A DNA stretch of 64,000 bases from Sialis fuliginosa (Eukaryota; Arthropoda; Insecta; Megaloptera; Sialidae): positions 16,564,701 to 16,628,700 of the forward strand of contig OY540816.1 of assembly GCA_961205875.1 (NCBI GenBank). Reading direction: 5' to 3'. Under the pieces are notes generated by a model. It saw nothing but the letters and a program-made list of their open reading frames with translations. It was not told the origin of the DNA and ran no database searches. This document shows, one piece after another, positions 62,030 to 64,000 of this stretch. Both the position numbers and the translations under genes were made by a program. Numbering within the stretch: the first letter of the stretch is position 1; the number at the start of each line of letters is the position of its first letter.

Positions 62030-62350
62030 ACAATCCGACACATACATACACACACACACACACATACAGATTCTTTCATCGACGTCACGCTGTTAAAACA
62101 CCGGATGGTTTCTCACATAGAGAGACACCTGTATTTTACGCGGCTCGTAATCTTTCTCGTTTTCACATATAAATGGATGTCTCCTCGGCGCGCGATCCAC
62201 GTATTTTTCCTCCGAGAGACAATCGTATTCGCGGAATGTGTTTGTTTAACTGTTGACAAATGTGTATGGAGAAGGCGCAAGTTCATTTCTTCGACATTTC
62301 TTCTCTCGACCGTTGTTTTCAATGACATGTTTTTCGACGTTTGTTTTTAG
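62030..62350. promoter_or_regulatory. CpG-richer stretch with CA microsatellite
   Basis: Moderately GC-rich, with CGACGTCACGC, TCGGCGCGCGATCCACG and CTTCGACATTTCTTCTCTCG. Open frames exist on both strands but resemble no protein I know. It may belong to a promoter region or an untranslated exon. Confidence 0.2.
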
Positions 62351-62732
62351 GATTGTCTATCTTGTCTCCTCCGTCTACTTTGAATTTATTCAGAACAATA
62401 CTTAAAGAAGCTGTTTCAGTATTGAATAATTCAAGCAATACTGAATATTAGAAAATAGAAAAATAACTCATAGCTATTGTATTATAAAATGTCTCTAAAA
62501 TCAAGAGTCGGGAGGGCAGTAGCCTCCCCAAATTTTCAGTAGAGGGAGGGGGGGCAATAACTACATTTTGCCCCCGCAAAATTTGGATCCTTTTTTTTAG
62601 GACGGGTTTGAAGCGACGTGCAATTATAAAAATCTGTTTTCTGTTATTTTTTTTCTCTTAAATTTTTTTTAACAGACAAATTATACAATGTAACCACGAG
62701 TTCGGTCAGAGTAAAAGAAAGAAAAAAAAGTA

Positions 62733-62850
62733 CAGTGAAACCTCGTAATTTCGTATTTTTCTTGTTCTAGGTCCCGACATTCTTCCGTAAGACCCCATGT
62801 TAAAATATTTCGTTAGGACATTTTTGTCGTTAGTACGTGCCAAAAGAAAA
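62733..62850 (+). mobile_element. Truncated CAGTGGAACCTC pogo-like MITE
   Basis: Starts CAGTGAAACCTCGTAATTTC after TA and continues with TTCTAGGTCCCGACATTCTT and ATATTTCGTTAGGAC, as in the copies at 17721 and 30988. The right end is missing. Confidence 0.65.
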
Positions 62851-63668
62851 AGCCAAAGAAAACTGTATTTATTTTTTAATAAATAATAATACGATATTAA
62901 TCAAGCCAAAGAAAATTGAAGTCAATTTTGAATTTTAAGAACGCCAAGAAAAGTTAGATCGGCTTAATTTTTGAGGTTCGTACTGGTTGAAAAGAGAATT
63001 ATTAAAAAAAAATATATCACGAAATAAACTGTGTCCACTCTATACTTTCCCATAAACCCAAACAGCATAATCTTTTCGGAATCCCTAACGATATACATAT
63101 AAAATAAAGCGCCTTATCTATTTTCGTCACCAGCAGCAGTCTAATACACATATAGGCTTTTTAAAACAGACCTTGTCACGTATCAATTACATTCGGTCAC
63201 GCCCAATCACGGGTGAAGCGCTCAAAAGAGGTTTTCCATCAACAACGTAAAATCAATATCCGTTATTGATATGTCTGTACATCATCACAGCAATGCGCCT
63301 TTGTTTGGCGAAGGCACACACATACATTAGTGTCCAATAATAATATAATATCAGTGTGCATACATCGCTCACGTGTCTGTCGGATATGAATCATGCATGA
63401 ATAAAAACTACGTATCGATACTTCTTCAATTGTCCAAATACGATACTCTTATAGGAATAAAACCATGCACTAACCCTGATTATTTTTCACTAAGGCTACA
63501 CACTACAAACGTCGAAACGAGACTTTTCTAGGTCTCGAAACGAGATCGAGACGAAAGTGCTTTCAATCTGGACGAGATGAAATTAATTTTATTTATGTCT
63601 CATCGAGAGACTCGGTTAAAAAAAGATTAGTAATAATCTAATTAGTAATTTACTATTCAATATTAATA

Positions 63669-64000
63669 AGGTACTTGGATATGACCCCAGTAATGGTAAT
63701 TTTTTAATTAAATGTACTGAATTATAAATATATGTTGATATTTGATTACTACCATTTCTGAATATTAATCTAAATACATTTAACTGTCTTACAGTGTGAT
63801 TTGATGACAATCGACCAATAGGTGTCAAAATGGTGGAAATTTAAACTAATTATTAGTATACTAAAATAATAATTTGACGATTCTTTCTTTTATATCTTTT
63901 GTGTCGTAGTAATTATCATTTTGTAATAATTAGTAAGTGTCCATCACTGCATGCTCATTATTGGTTTTACTTTATCCATTGCTGGAAGAAAAAATATAAA
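63669..64000 (+). mobile_element. Copy of the AGGTACTGGCAC family, cut by the window end
   Basis: Begins AGGTACTTGGATATGACCCC after TA; a few terminal bases are deleted compared with the copy at 35336, and its interior closely follows that copy. It runs off the window. Confidence 0.75.

Larger units (their letters stand above)
32729..64000 (-). other. pum: Giant pum intron, upstream segment (over 31 kb)
   Basis: From the microexon to the window end no further pum coding exon is recognisable, so the upstream exons probably lie beyond 64000. Recognised contents are listed separately. Stretches where I see nothing specific are roughly 32730-33370, 33650-35330, 36260-38830, 39270-40480, 40920-42270, 43560-45590, 45900-46480, 46740-47880, 48070-49550, 49625-50090, 51540-52170, 52460-55290, 57260-59110, 59480-60020, 60970-61560 and 62860-63660. 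A run CCTAACCTAACC at about 53947-53958 resembles the insect telomere unit but is too short to mean much. Confidence 0.6.

Overview
The window is AT-rich animal DNA holding the 3' half of the pumilio (pum) gene on the minus strand. It carries GT-AG spliced exons, very long introns and many short DNA-transposon derivatives. The protein matches insect Pumilio in its PUM domain, in the linker motifs TGRRDSFDR and TPMRLVSPAP, and in the loop residues CGFNDN between repeats 7 and 8. An insect is therefore likely; I cannot name the order or species from sequence alone.

Layout along the + strand (pum is read right to left). Positions 1-1485 are the likely pum 3' UTR. From 1486 to 9479 lie seven coding exons: 1486-1738, 2042-2210, 2322-2511, 2577-3421, 3874-4014, 6237-6621 and 9156-9479. 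They encode a low-complexity Gln/Ala region, the conserved linker and all eight PUM repeats. Their splice phases join without conflict. An unrelated intronless gene for a 261-residue membrane protein (4828-5613, + strand) sits inside one pum intron. From 9480 to the end of the window is pum intron, apart from a 36-nt microexon at 32693-32728. The first exons of the gene lie beyond 64000, or in CpG-richer patches I could not resolve.

The most interesting structure is in the giant intron. The microexon begins with GTAAGT directly after a strong 3' splice site, so joining it to the upstream exon would recreate a 5' splice site. A second site of this kind, without a usable coding exon, lies at 55341/55342. 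Each has a second 5' splice site (AG|GTAAAT) a short way downstream, 36 and 43 nt from the acceptor. The acceptor at 9479 and the two sites are spaced about 23 kb apart. This is the architecture expected for recursive (stepwise) splicing with RS-exons, and the first site may double as an in-frame alternative microexon.

The rest of the intron is a graveyard of small mobile elements: three hAT-type elements with perfect 8-bp target duplications, a piggyBac-like MITE, two kinds of pogo-like TA-flanked MITEs, a TA-flanked family with at least seven copies, a MITE with a 3-bp duplication, broken mariner and Tc1 transposases, and several long inverted repeats. There is one 200-base assembly gap (19617-19816). 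I saw no tRNA, rRNA, CRISPR array, retrovirus-like element or toxin gene.
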